This document shows positions 48,687 through 60,825 of a stretch of 64,000 nucleotides of DNA, piece by piece. The first letter of the stretch is position 1; each line of letters opens with the position of its first letter. The stretch is taken from NCBI GenBank assembly GCA_003255065.1, contig QAOA01006734.1, forward strand, positions 647,759 to 711,758, written 5' to 3'. This DNA is from Cercis canadensis (Eukaryota; Streptophyta; Magnoliopsida; Fabales; Fabaceae). The notes under the pieces are model-generated. The model had not been told where the DNA came from and did no database searches. It worked only from the letters and a program-made list of their open reading frames with translations. Both the position numbers and the translations under genes were made by a program.

Positions 48687-49735
48687 TCAAATTGCTGATG
48701 GGCTCGCAGAAGCAGGAACGCACTCATCATCGAAGCTCCAGAGATTATCAACCACGCTTTCCTGAACGTTATTCGGCGCTGTCGATTGACCATCATAGTA
48801 CGGAATCTGATAAAACTTCATGTAGTTCTCGAACGCCATCAACTCCTCAGACAGCTTCTGTATTTGGTTCTCTTCATCCCGAGCTTCAATCACTTCCTTG
48901 TTCATCTTTTCTTCCCTGTTTGCCTCTTTCCCATTCATCTTCAGCAGAGGAACAATTTTCTGGTTCGAGTCCATGGATTCCATCGTTGAGTAAGCACCAT
49001 TTGACCCTGAACCACTTCCAGAATTTTCATCGCCAGAAAAAACAATTGGATCAGTGCTGATAGCATCAACAGTCTCGACCCCATTGGAGGGAATTTCCCC
49101 AACTTGGTTCAGATCATAACCAAATTCCAAATTCAGACTTTTGGGGACATCATTCAAATTAGAACCGTAGTGTTGATAGAGAGTAGGATTTGGGCGTCGG
49201 AGTGGAGGCGGTGGATTCCGACGAGCTTGAATGGAGTACTCGTCGACTTCGTTAGGAAAATTTACTTTGGCCTTCTTGCCACGGATTTTGCGAGCCTCAC
49301 TGTCATAGGCCCTAGCAGCTTCTTCGGCGGTGTTGAAGGTACCAAGCCAAACTCGAACCCCTTTCCTGGGATCACGAATCTCAGCAGCCCATTTACCCCA
49401 TGGACGCTGCCGAATACCTCTGTAAAGGTTCTTCCTCTGCCTCTTCACGGGCTTCTCCTCTTGTTCCTTAACTGTTCGAAGAAAAACTACATTCAGAAAT
49501 CGGAACCTAACAATTTGAAATATGATTAAAACATGAGTAGATGAATGAAGAAACGAGATTAACCTGAGGAAGGTTGGGATCTTTTGAGGGGAACTGAGTG
49601 CTCCTGATCCAATTGAGAATAATCCAAGTCGAAACTGTTCTGCTTACCGAATGAATTAGGCCAGAGATCGGAAGCGGAAAGACGGCGACCCCTGTGACGA
49701 GGAATGAAGTCAGCGATGATAGCACCGCCACACAT
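48687..49735 (-). CDS. Ethylene response factor, group VII (RAP2.12/RAP2.3-like)
   Basis: Two exons, 49735-49564 and 49471-48687, give 318 aa. It begins [11 protein letters not shown], the conserved N-terminus that makes group VII ERFs substrates of plant cysteine oxidases and the Cys/Arg N-degron pathway. They are therefore stable only at low oxygen (family knowledge). A basic run (KRQRKN) leads into the AP2 domain at about residues 72-130 ([20 protein letters not shown], then [20 protein letters not shown]). The Ala and Asp of WAAEIRDP mark the ERF rather than DREB class. The C-terminal half is Ser/Glu-rich and ends [17 protein letters not shown]. The single intron near codon 58 is usual for this group. 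No defect is seen. Which group VII member it is cannot be decided here. Confidence 0.94.
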
Positions 49736-52700
49736 GATTAATCCAGCTTAAGAAATCACTAGCAGAGCTTTACAATGAGTTAAATAAGATATGAGAGAAT
49801 GATGATAAAGCACTAGCAGAGAGGTATTTTTGGGAGGTTTAAGAGTAAGCGTTTTTTCTTCTCTTGCGTTTGAGATTGACAGGTGCGAGAAAAAATAAGA
49901 GAGGAAGAGGGCTTTTGTAGTTGGAAAAATGGGATGCGGCGCGGGTCACTTAGAATGAACGGTGCGGGTGGAAGCTTCCTGGATTTACCAACCTCGTGTC
50001 AATTTGCATTGCTTTTTGGCTAACGTGATTGCCAAGCATCTCTTTCTAGACTCTATCGAGAAATGCTATCTCATATGCATCCGCGGTAGAAAAGTTTTAC
50101 AAAATTTGAGTCATTGAGACTGAGTATGAATTTAGTTAATATTTTAAATATAATATCTAATAAAATTTAGATTGTGTTTTGTTTACAAATTAATAAAATA
50201 TTTTTAAATAAATTACATTAACTCTGAATTAAAATGTATTTAATCATGTCCAGTCACTATTTATTTATTAGTAAAGCCAACAACTTTTTTTATTAAATGT
50301 AATTTAATTCTACCAATTAAACTTAAAGTCAAGGTGTGTATCATGTTACGTCTTCTTTAAAAATTAGGTAGTCTTACACTACCTCTTTATTTGAGGGATT
50401 TTGGTGAAATTCACATTTTAAATTTAATGTCATTACAAAGACATCAAAAAATGAGTCACTCAATATGAGTCAAAACAATTACTTTCTTATAAAATACATA
50501 AACATAACAATATAAAAAAAAATCAAAATAATAATAATCATAAATAATAATTTTTTTATACAACTAATCTCAAATTTTATTAATTATTTTAGAATCTAAC
50601 TCATACTATATAATTAGATTTTTAAAATATTTACAATAATATTAATTCAAGACTTGAGTCTTACCTAGTAAAATAACATTACCTTTTAGATAACTTAACA
50701 ATCATCTAAATTCAAAATATAATTATTTTATATATATAAAATTCCATATATTTTGTTTAACTTAAAAAGAAAACTGGGCGCATTCTTATGAAAAATCAAC
50801 TGGGTATGGGACAAGCCGCATTGAATAATTTAGGACATGGTATCCGTGAGATCTAGGAGCATAAATTCACTGAACCCCATTGCAAGTGGTCAGTATTTAA
50901 ACTTCAACAATGAGGAGACAGAAAATATCTATTGAAAAGTAAATAAAATAATATCTTCGTGATATGGCTATAATATTAGTGGGTAATATTATTATTTACC
51001 CAAACCGAACTATGATTTTTTGTTAAGACAAAAAAAAAATTAGTTGCTAAGACCAAGGAGCCGCAAAGCATGTGCATGTGCCAGCTAATCCTTGCATTGC
51101 ACCGCGTGATTAGTTAGGACTACATCGCATCATGCGTGACCAAAACGACTGACCATGATAAATCTTGAGACTCTATGTCAGCGCCTCGCTATCCCCGGAA
51201 AACTGAACTGGTCGCCTCATAATTATCTAAATATCATATAATAATAAAAGGAAACATAAGATTGAGTCATACATCAGGGTAAGGACTAAGGTGAACAATA
51301 GATTTACATAATTTCTTTTTTATACCATACATTTACTAATTTTATTTAAATAAAAATTTCAGGATTTAAAATATGAATCTTTTGTGAATAAATCTACCAA
51401 AAATGTAATTTTATAGTTTTTTTAGTCAAAAAGATAACAGTAATTTTATTGTTACATAATGTGTCATTTCTTTTAAAAGAGGAAAATATATCAGATAAAG
51501 AAAAAGAAATAAACATTTGGAAATATATATTTTTCCGTGCAACTGATAAATATATTGAAAAGTGAAAACAATATTACATATATAATTTATTTTTGCATTG
51601 TTTTACTTTTTAAATGAATAAATTCTAAGTGCGTCGGGTATAAATTTTGTGCTGTTAATTAGCAGTGACACAATTGTGAAGCAAGTTGAGATATTGAAGA
51701 GGAAGAATTAAACGGGACGGGAGGTGAGAAGAATTAGCGGTGAAAATTAAAGAAAGTAAATTGTTATTAACAAATAATGAGGAATACGATAAGAGGAAGG
51801 GAGCAGCAGCAAATAAATAATTAGAATAAAGTCAGCAGAAGCAGTAGGATAGTTGGTGGGAAACCACGAAACACATTGTATATAATGCAACTCGTGGGCA
51901 TAATCCACGTAGATTTCCCAACAAGAAGAGGACGTCAAATAGCTGTGAATTTTGAACAACAAAGGCTGCCCATCTTGTATGCCACTGTGGAAACTGGGAA
52001 GGGATATCCATTATTTTATTTTATCTTTATATTCTATTTTTATTTTTTCACGATTAATTGTGACAAAGTTATTTCTATATAAACTGAACTAGCGTAAATA
52101 AATCTTGGTAAATTATGGAATCGCGTCACAAAATGCTCTAATTTAATGTTCCTTGTTATTAGAAAATTAATTTTGAAGTTTGAATTGTTACCTCTTAGCC
52201 AGTAATTCTTCAAAATCCGAATCCATATAATTCTAGTTCTATATCGTGTGTTTCAACTTTCAATCTATTTTTTTATTTTATTATTACAAGCTTTTTTTAA
52301 TGAAAAATTAAGAAATCATCTCCTTAAACTTAAAGAGATATATAATCTATAAAAAAGAAGTTAACTTTAATATCAGAAAACCAGCTTCTAGAGGATTTGT
52401 TTAGTTTGGGGTGAATTTTGGTTCAAAATCAAAGTTTTTTGATTTTTCATAGTTCATTTCTAGGAGGGGTTCAATGCATGTAAACAAACACATCACAGTT
52501 CATTTTTTTATTTTTTTTTTAAAAAAGACATTTATTGTTAGCAAAGGAAGAGGAAATAGAAATATTCCTCAAGATCCAAAAATAATTTTTATTTCTCTAG
52601 AACGTGAGTTTCATTAATGGAAGGATATGCCATTACTAGAAGGAGGAGGATCCTTCCTTTTGTGGTGCTTTTCTAGCAAAATTAGTAGTGTCCGACAGCA

Positions 52701-52931
52701 GTTTCCTTAAAAACTGCGAAAATTTTGATATTCTCTCAATTCTCTTACAAAGTTGATATCTTTCTATTACCAGCGAAAATTTTGTTACTTGTTTTGATTC
52801 TTTCTTGGAGTAATTTTGTGCTACAAATCCGGGAGAATATTGGGTTTTCAATAATCTAATATTAATATATATAGGTTGTTTGCTTATTCTTGTGTTTGGG
52901 TGTCTTCTACTTAGAAAATATTCTATCGACC
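49736..52931. other. long AT-rich intergenic region
   Basis: It begins with the ERF promoter. No gene, RNA gene or convincing repeat was found over about 3 kb. The small open frames at 51747-51962 (-), 51876-52082 (+) and 52636-52950 (-) have no recognisable content; the last overlaps the Ole e 1-like relic on the other strand. Confidence 0.45.
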
Positions 52932-53443
52932 ATGCACCATAGCTATTCAAGGTCTTGTTTATTGCAAATCAGGATCTAAACTCGTTCCACTACAAGGTAA
53001 TGATTTCATATTAAATACGAATTAACCCTCTCTAAGTGATTAGAAACTCATAGGGTTCATCAATGTATTCGTTTGTGTTGTGTTGTGTTGTACATAGGGG
53101 CGGTGACGAGGATAACATGTGAGGTTGTTGACAAATATGGGTTTGAAACGGCGCCGTTCTCTTTCTTAAGTGGAGGAACTGATGAGAAGGGCTATTTCCT
53201 TGCAACCTTATGTCCTTCAGAAGTAGCAGACAAAGGGGAGCTTCACAAATGCAGGGCTTTCCTTGAAATGTCTCCTTTGGACAATTGCAGTGTTCCCACA
53301 GACCAAAACAACGGGATTAGTGGTGCTGCCCTGATTCTTATCGCTTCCTTAGTGACAAAAAGATTAAATTGTACACTGTGAGGCCTTTCTTTTTCACTTC
53401 ACAACCTACACCAATCTCTCATTCTGATGGCTATTACTCTTAG
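52932..53443 (+). pseudogene. Ole e 1 / extensin-like cell-wall protein, 5'-truncated and frameshifted
   Basis: Exon 1 remnant (about 52932-52996) reads PCTIAIQGLVYCKSGSKLVP, then LQ. Exon 2 (53098 on) reads GAVTRITCEVVDKYGFETAP, later GTDEKGYFLATLCPSEV and CRAFLEMSPLDNCSVPTDQN, a pollen Ole e 1 domain. Defects are two. An in-frame TAG lies just before exon 1, and no signal peptide is seen. One base is also missing, or two extra, near 53325-53340. After that point the conserved continuation (SYRFLSDKKIKLYTVRPFFF) sits in another frame, stopping at 53441-53443. The reading frame as it stands stops at 53381. It is probably a recent pseudogene of a secreted protein; a sequencing error could explain the frameshift but not the missing start. 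Confidence 0.8.
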
Positions 53444-54791
53444 ATGTTTGGATTTAAAAAGAACCAAACTCCGGAGCCCGCCCACTTTTTATGTGTTTCA
53501 TCCAACATTATCTCCTTCCCTTCAATTTAACCATATTTTTTGCTTTTGTTATTTGTTATCAATTTTTTTGGTAACGTATATCTTAAGAGAAGAGTTCATT
53601 TCCAAAAGGCTAAAATTGATGGCAACGAGTGTACAAGATAGACTTCTGTAGGACATAGATACTCATAAACAGTCATTTTCAGCCTCATACAGCAGTAAAC
53701 ACTAACAGCGTGATTGTGTCTTCCGTACGAATAGAAACTCTACGCAGTCATAAGTTGACTCCTATCTTTATCGCAGGTTTCTTGCTTCTCTCTATCTCTT
53801 TCTCTCCCTTTGCCTATTTGTAAATGTCTGTCTTGGTGTTGTCCTAGTTTTTTTTTTATTTTCAAATTATTTGGAATCGAGACTCACATGTCTGGCTAAA
53901 TGATCATATGCCATTCGAAAGAAAACTCTAACAAGATACAATTGATGTAAAATTATAATTTGTTAAATATAAATTTATTCATAGACTTTCATCTAATAGT
54001 TTAAGTTTTTATGTTGAATTAATTATTGAGATAATTGAGATTAGCTCATGTATCAATTAATGGTGAGTTTGATATGGGATAAAGACCAATAAATTTTAAG
54101 AGAATAATCTTTCACATGTTTAGTGTCAAAGATTATATCAAATGTTAAAGAATACTCCTTTAAGATTTATCATCTTCATCCACATACCAAACTCCTTTAA
54201 TAAGATTTAGCAAAAAAAATGTCTTTTTCTATTTTATTTTTTGTAAACTGTTATTTTATTATTTGAAAGATATGTCAACTTTTAGTTTAATTTAGAAGAC
54301 TTTTTGTATCAATTAGATATTTGATTGTTATGATTTATGTTTAAATTTGATCATCGTTATTCCTCTGGTTTGAAGCTTTTAAGGACTAAATTGAATCCAA
54401 ATCATAAAATTCAAGAATCCAATTGGTACAGAAATTTTTTTAGAGACTAAATTAATATTCAAGATATTTTTTAAAAACTAAAATGGTAATTTACTTTTTA
54501 AAGATGAAAGATCTTGTCTCAGCACCGTGAAAACAGTATATATTATTGTTTTGGTCCGTTCTTAATATGTTGATTTATTTTTTTAAAATTTATCTCTAAG
54601 TAGATATCTTAGCACCACATATCAGGGGGACAAAAAAAAGATACCTTATTTCGTCCGTTGTAGATATGTCGATTGTTATGCACCATCAACGGCTTCGTTT
54701 CGGAAATCATGGATTTGTACAATCGAGGATATCCTAGATTTTTCTGCCTTTATTTTTCAATTTCGTGTCCCCCTTCCTTTTTTTTTTTTTT
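53444..54791. other. intergenic, AT-rich
   Basis: No gene was seen. Part near 54070-54230 is made of short repeated phrases about AAAGATTATATC and TTTAAGATTTATC, without clear element ends. Confidence 0.4.
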
Positions 54792-55010
54792 AATATTTTT
54801 TAGGGTTTGCATCGCTATTTTAGCATGAAAGTTTAGCAAATTAATGATTTTGGCTTGTTCATGTTTTCTTCTATAAGTTTTANACTAAAAAATTAGACCT
54901 TTGAATCTTTTTTTTTTAATATTTTTTATGGTTTGCATCGCAATTTTAGCATGAAAGTCTAGCAAATGATTTTGGCTTTTGTTCATGTTTTCTTTTCTTA
55001 AGTTTTAACT
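54792..55010 (+). repeat. imperfect ~92-bp direct duplication around an N
   Basis: TTTGCATCGC(T/A)ATTTTAGC, then ATGAAAGT(T/C)TAGCAAA and GTTCATGTTTTCTT, occur at about 54792-54882 and again at 54918-55010, with an N at 54883 between them. The copies differ at several sites, so this is more than a simple repeat of one read. A second N (55121) is also flanked by repeats (ACTACAATAAAACTCC on both sides). Confidence 0.8.
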
Positions 55011-55666
55011 TGATGTGTGTAATATAATGTAAATATTATACTTAAGATTTTATTCCTTGTGCGAATTGCGAAAGTGATTCTACAACTACAATAAAACTCC
55101 TCATATAAATATAAAAAAAANAAAAAAAAAAAAAAACTACAATAAAACTCCACCGAGACTTATAGGAAAGGGAGGAAGGATTAAGTGCTGATTAGTGAAA
55201 GGATGGAAGATTTTACTAATATTTGTTTGCTCTTGCCTAAATTAATATTTAGGCCTGTTTTGAAGTTGGCACATCTTAAATTATAATTTATTTTTAATTA
55301 GATTCGCAGTAGCTATAATTCTGGTTATTTGTTTTTTGTTGATTGGAATGCTGGTTGAATTTTCATCATTAGTTGAATAGGAAACTATAGGATTACATTT
55401 TAGTATATGTATGCCAAAAAAAAATAAAAAAAGTACATGTGGGTGTTTCAGCCCACAAAGTTTCAATAATGAATTACAAGATTGAGTCTCCAATATGGAA
55501 AATATAATGTGCAAAGGATATAAATCTTTTGGAGAGATTTTCTCCTAATATCATGCCTATATATATAAAAAAACAATTCTCTACATTTTTGGTTAATTTT
55601 TTACCATTCGAATATCTGTATTTCACTATTCATAATCTGCTTCAATATGATTTTATGGAATTTCCA
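55011..55666. other. upstream region of the CKI1-like gene
   Basis: AT-rich, with an N in an A-run at 55121. No gene was seen. Confidence 0.45.
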
Positions 55667-55708
55667 ATGCAGAAGAGTGTGGTTCATCACATCCAGAAGA
55701 CCCCATGA
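55667..55708 (+). promoter_or_regulatory. possible 13-codon upstream ORF overlapping the CKI1 start
   Basis: ATG at 55667 opens a 13-codon frame (MQKSVVHHIQKTP) whose TGA (55706-55708) overlaps the main ATG (55705) as ATGA. If this DNA is in the leader, it would favour termination-reinitiation control. However, ATGCAG/AAGAG at 55667-55672 could instead be a splice acceptor that removes this ATG. Confidence 0.4.
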
Positions 55709-58700
55709 ATCTCAAATTGTCAATGGTGATCCGGCTTATATCTTTTGTCATTCTCCTGGTAAATTTAATTGAGTTACTTCTCTCCATATATATATATTTT
55801 TTTTTATTGCTAAATTATTATCAATATCTTCCTTCTCTTCTGCCAAAATTTTCTTCTAATTTTCATATTGGCTTTGATGAAGTATTTGAAAAGAAAAGCT
55901 GATAATTGCACATGCGATCGTTCATTGCTCATATTTGTTGTAAGAGAGTAATCAAGCTGCCAACCGGTTAGCCACAGCTACTTGTCTTGGTAGCAGTTTA
56001 TCATTCTGTTGTTGCTCAAGAACAAGTATTCCAATACCCATGGCAAGGTCTTATGAAATCATATGTTATCTAAAATCCACTAAGGAATAAAGAGGAACCT
56101 TATGGATTGGAAAGGTTCACAATCCGCATAAGCTTTCTAATAAAGATGTTATGTTTTTCTTTTCCATGGTATTTTAATTTGGGTTTTAGAGATATTATTT
56201 GCTACACATGTTAATTTTCCGTGTTAAACATTTGTAGGAATTTACTGCACTCACAGTTCTCTTTTCATTGATACCATGCTGGTATGTTATGGTCAAAAAC
56301 ATGGATCAGCATGTGAGTTTGAACGCTGAAACCTTCCTGTCCGAATCAAAATCTGAAGTTGAGCACTCCGCGAAACTATTACAACCTATGAATTCTTCAA
56401 CAACGAATTTAGCAAGATTTTTGAGCTCAACTTACAACGTGACTAATGGCTCATTCTCTGAAATTGAGACTAAGGCTAGTACTTTATTTATTTATTTTTT
56501 GTCATATTACAATTATTTCCTTTTGAATTTGATTACTATGTTTATGCAAATACATGGTTTTTGTTAGTTGAATATTTTTTCTTGCTGCAGGTGGCTCCAG
56601 TGTTATTTCAAGCATTTGAGGCAGTGCCTCACTTAGACGAAATCTCATACATTGGGTTGGAAGGTCTCTTTTTCTCATACTACACTGACCATGGTCAAAC
56701 TCTTGCAATGTACTCAAACTCTTCATTTTCTTACGATTGGAGAGCAAACACATACTATATCCAACCTGTGAACTGTGACACTGGAGAGTTGTATGATGAA
56801 GCTATAATATCAAAGCCTTTTATCAATGCAAGTTGGATTGAAGAAGCAGTTAACAATTCATATGGATATGCCTCATTAGGAACCAAGTGGAGCAATGGCC
56901 ATGATCGTCTATTCCTTAGCTCAGCTAGAATCACAGGAACAGGAGTCATCTCTCTTGGGTTTCCAGTTACAGCAATAACCGATTTCATCACTCGCATTGG
57001 TCGTGAAGGCGCAAGCTTGTATTTGGGTACCAAAGATGGGAAAGTTCTTGTAGAAGGGATCCCAAATACCCACATTGTCTTTTCTAATGATGACAAAGCT
57101 TCCTTCCAAACATTGAACGAGAATGGTGATCCAATGAGTTATGATGTGGGCACTATCTCATGCAAGGATGAAGCTGCTGCTTCTGTTTTGAATATTCAGG
57201 ATACAGACTACTTACTCCACTGCTCGCAAATTGATATAATGGGAGTAAAATTGGTACTTTTTTTTTTTTAATTTTATTTTATTGCATATTCATGAATCAT
57301 ATTATATAACTATACGGTTAAAATTATTTAACTCTTTGTATATAATTTTAAGACTGAGATCGTATTGTTTTGTAAATTCCTATATTAAATGGTCAGGTTG
57401 TTGGGTTGTTTGCTTTCAGATGTATGTTTTGGTTATCCCGCAAAGTGGACTAGTCAGCTTTGCTCACGAAATTAGAAAACAGGGAGCGGCACTATTGAGT
57501 GTAATGTTGATCATGATACTCATAGCTATCTCCAGTTTTGTATTAATAAATGCAAGAGGTGCGAGGAGAGAGATGCATTTGTGTGCGTCACTTATCAAAC
57601 AAATGGAAGCCACTCAACAAGCAGAGAGAAAGAGTATGAACAAGAGTCTTGCTTTTACTAGTGCCAGCCATGATGTTCGCGCTTCTCTTGCAGGCCTTAC
57701 TGGTTTGATAGAGTTGTGCTATGAGGAAGCTGCCCCTCGTTCGGAATTGGAGACTAATTTAAAACAAATGGATACTTGTACCAAAGACTTACTAGGTAAT
57801 TAATAATATTATTTATCCATAATAGATTTAAAATGAAATTATTATAACATTACAAAATTGTGTTTTACTGATATAATCACTTCACTGAGTTGATACAAGC
57901 AAGTAAGTTTGAGGCATGCACTAATAATATACTTGTTTCTGTCTAGGGCTATTGAATTCTATACTTGATACAAGCAAAATTGAGGCAGGAAAAATGCAGC
58001 TTGACGAAGAGGAATTTGATCTTTCCCAACTTTTGGAGGATGTGGTTGATTTATACCATCCTGTGGCAATGAAGAAAGGTGTGGATCTTGTGTTGGACTC
58101 TTGCAATGGTTCTGTCATCAGATATTCGCGAGTGAAAGGCGACAGGGGAAAGCTTAAACAAGTCTTGTGTAATTTATTGAGCAATGCTGTTAAATTTACT
58201 GAAGAAGGGCACATAACAGTTCGGGCATGGGCTCAGAAGCCAAGTTTCCAGAATTCAATGATTGCTGCTTCTAACCGATATAGTTGGGTAAAAAATTTGA
58301 CATGCTTATTTGATAAGAAAAATGAAGCACATGATGATCTGGAAGCCATGAATTCAGTCCAACAAGATTTGAATTCTATGGAGTTTGTGTTTGAAGTAGA
58401 TGACACAGGCAAAGGAATCCCCAAAGACAAACATAAATCTGTGTTTGAGAATTATGTTCAGGTCAAAGAAACAGGTCTTGGACAAGGAGGCACTGGCTTA
58501 GGACTTGGTATTGTTCAGTCTTTGGTGCGTTTGATGCATGGAGACATTGGAATTGTGGACAAGGTCATTGATGAAAAAGGAACATGCTTTAGGTTCAATG
58601 TCCTTTTTTCTATATTAGAGATGGTCTCAGGTAGCACAAGGGAAGGCACTGACTCAGGAGGTGACAGAAATCAACCTGTGGGAGTGGGACTAGCCATTCG

Positions 58701-60381
58701 CACCCCTAGTCCTGCTTCAAGCATTTGTTCTTATAGTCCCAGGTTTGCTATTGGCACCTCTAGTCCTAGGCCAGAGGCTTCCTGTGTTGTTCTTTTGATT
58801 CTAGACAAGGAGAGGCGAAAGGCATCTAAAAGATTTATGGAGACCTTAGGCATTAAAGTTAAGGTTGTGAAGCAATGGGAACATCTGTTTTATACTCTCA
58901 ACAAGATCAAACAGAAGAGTCACCGTGTCAGCCCTAGTTCTTCAGGGGCATCAGATTTGGGTTCTCACTCTACTTCTGCAAATTCTACTAATACCAGAGG
59001 CAAAGATTTTCCTTTGAGTGCTATGGATGGAACTGAACATACGATTTCAGCTTTCAAGAAGACCAATATTGGAGTTGCCTCGGGTTTTGTTCTGATTGTG
59101 ATTGATGCATTTGCAGGACCATTTTCAGAGCTTTGCAGGATGATATCTGACTTCAGAAGAGGCCTTCGCAATCCTTGTAAGGTGGTTTGGTTAGATAAGG
59201 CTCTTATGCGCAGTGTTAATTTCAAAGACCTTGATGAGGATATGTTTGATCCAAATGACCTTGTTATAACTAAACCCTTTCATGGTTCTCGTTTGTTTGA
59301 TGTTATAAGACTTCTTCCTGAGTATGGTGGTACCTGGCAAAGTAGCTCTAGTAGAACAAACAGAGCTAGTAGAGATTCGGGCTTACCAAAATACCAGTTC
59401 CCTGTGTTGGGAAAAACACAAGTTGAACAAGACAATGGTGGCAGTTCAAAGGGTGAACAATTTGGAAAAGAAATCCACTCAACATCTAAAGGTAAGGCCA
59501 AAGCAAAAAATTCTCCAATTTATGGTAACCCAATTCATCAAGGACAACATGGTGTCTCAAGCTCTGACAAACCCTTGAGTGGTAAGAAATTTCTGCTTGT
59601 TGAGGACGCTGAACTTTTACGCAAGATAGCTTTAGCCACTCTGGTGCGGCTTGGTGCGACTGTTGAGCAATGCGAGAATGGAGCAGAAGCTGTGAGGCTT
59701 GTTGAGAAGGCTCTAACTGGGGCTTTTCCCAATTTTCCCTGTGATTACATCATAATGGATTGTGAGGTAAGGACCACGGACTATGATTTCCTCTCCTTTG
59801 ATTTATTTCTCTTGTGGCCTTACGGGCAGTTTCAATTCTTCTCTTTTATATATATATATATATGGTTTCCCAATTGTCAACATTGCTTGTAGTATCTACT
59901 AAAATTTTCCATATATGATTACTAAATTCTAGTGGCTAGAAAGTTGTGATTGACAAACCTGGTTTTTGCTTTCATTGCTACTTGTTACTTTTCACCAGTC
60001 GCCGGGTCCTTTCTCTGCCTGTGGTTTACAGTGAGTTTCATTAATTTCCTATCTAAAAGTGAATTGAATTACCTCCTCTCGTATCTATTATTACTATGCT
60101 TTCTATCGAAAGTGTTGTTTCATGTCTGAGATTGCTTGTGATTATACATAACATTATGGGTGTATCAACAGATGCCAGTGATGAACGGTTTTGAGGCAAC
60201 AAGGAGGATAAGGGAGATGGAGAAGCCCTTTGGTATTCACATTCCTATCATTGCATTGACTGCTCATACCTCTGGGAGGGAGGCAAGCATGACCATTGCA
60301 GCTGGAGTGGACGTTCATTTGGACAAACCCATTACTAAAGAACATTTACTGGAAGCCATCAGATACATACACAGTAAATAA
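55705..60381 (+). CDS. CKI1: CKI1-type hybrid histidine kinase
   Basis: Six exons, 55705-55758, 56238-56474, 56591-57253, 57420-57795, 57947-59766 and 60172-60381, sum to 3360 bases, 1119 aa. The first membrane helix is split between exons 1 and 2. An extracellular domain of about 290 residues follows, then a second helix (LLSVMLIMILIAISSFVLI). The HisKA domain has phospho-His402 (SASHDVRASL). The ATPase domain has N (NLLSNAVKF), G1 (DDTGKGIP) and G2 (GTGLGLGI) boxes. A long pseudo-receiver-like linker leads to the receiver (FLLVEDAE, phospho-Asp1048 in IIMDCEMPVMNGFEA, Lys in HLDKPI). Family knowledge: CKI1 feeds the cytokinin phosphorelay without binding cytokinin and is needed in female gametophyte and vascular tissue. 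The exon 2 donor must be GC (ACTAAG/GCTAGT) to keep frame. All key residues are present. Confidence 0.94.
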
Positions 60382-60794
60382 TGAAACAATAATATATGTA
60401 AACCTAGGGTTATAGAATAAATGCCTTCAAGTATTATCAAATAGAATGCAAAAGATATTGGAATAAATACATTGTTTATGATTTTATAGTGCTTCTGTGT
60501 AATAATATACTTACTAATTCTCGATGAAGTTGAGGCTTTATTGGTTTTAACCATCTTGGGTAATTTTCTTTTGATCTTAGTGCCCTAGGCATCAAACATA
60601 CAGACTTTCTGGGGAAAAAAAAAGTACATCTTTGTTAATGTCAATGCGACTTGGGCAAATCTTTGTGAATGTTTCCAAATCTTCTAATTGGTTCGAATTT
60701 GAACAAAGATGAGAAGTGTTGGTCTGACACCATGGGCTCAATTTGTGATGCAAAATCAAATGCTGATTAAAGTGGACCTAGTCCAATTTTCTCG
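60382..60794. other. 3' flank of the CKI1-like gene
   Basis: No gene was seen. Confidence 0.5.
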
Positions 60795-60825
60795 ATTGGG
60801 CCGTCATGGGCTTTACTGGCCCAAA
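60795..60825 (+). promoter_or_regulatory. site II cluster, probable promoter of the small gene at 62138
   Basis: ATTGGGCCG, ATGGGCTT and CTGGCCCAAA lie within 31 bases, with a pyrimidine-rich stretch and a TAGCCCTAG motif about 60 bases on. A leader exon around 60900-61010 followed by an intron ending at the acceptor AATGCAG (62127) would link this to the ORF at 62138. The link is inferred. Confidence 0.4.

Noticed and set aside
56755-57109. Minus-strand ORFs opposite the CKI1-like gene
   Set aside because: They lie antisense to a conserved exon and lack splice or promoter signals.
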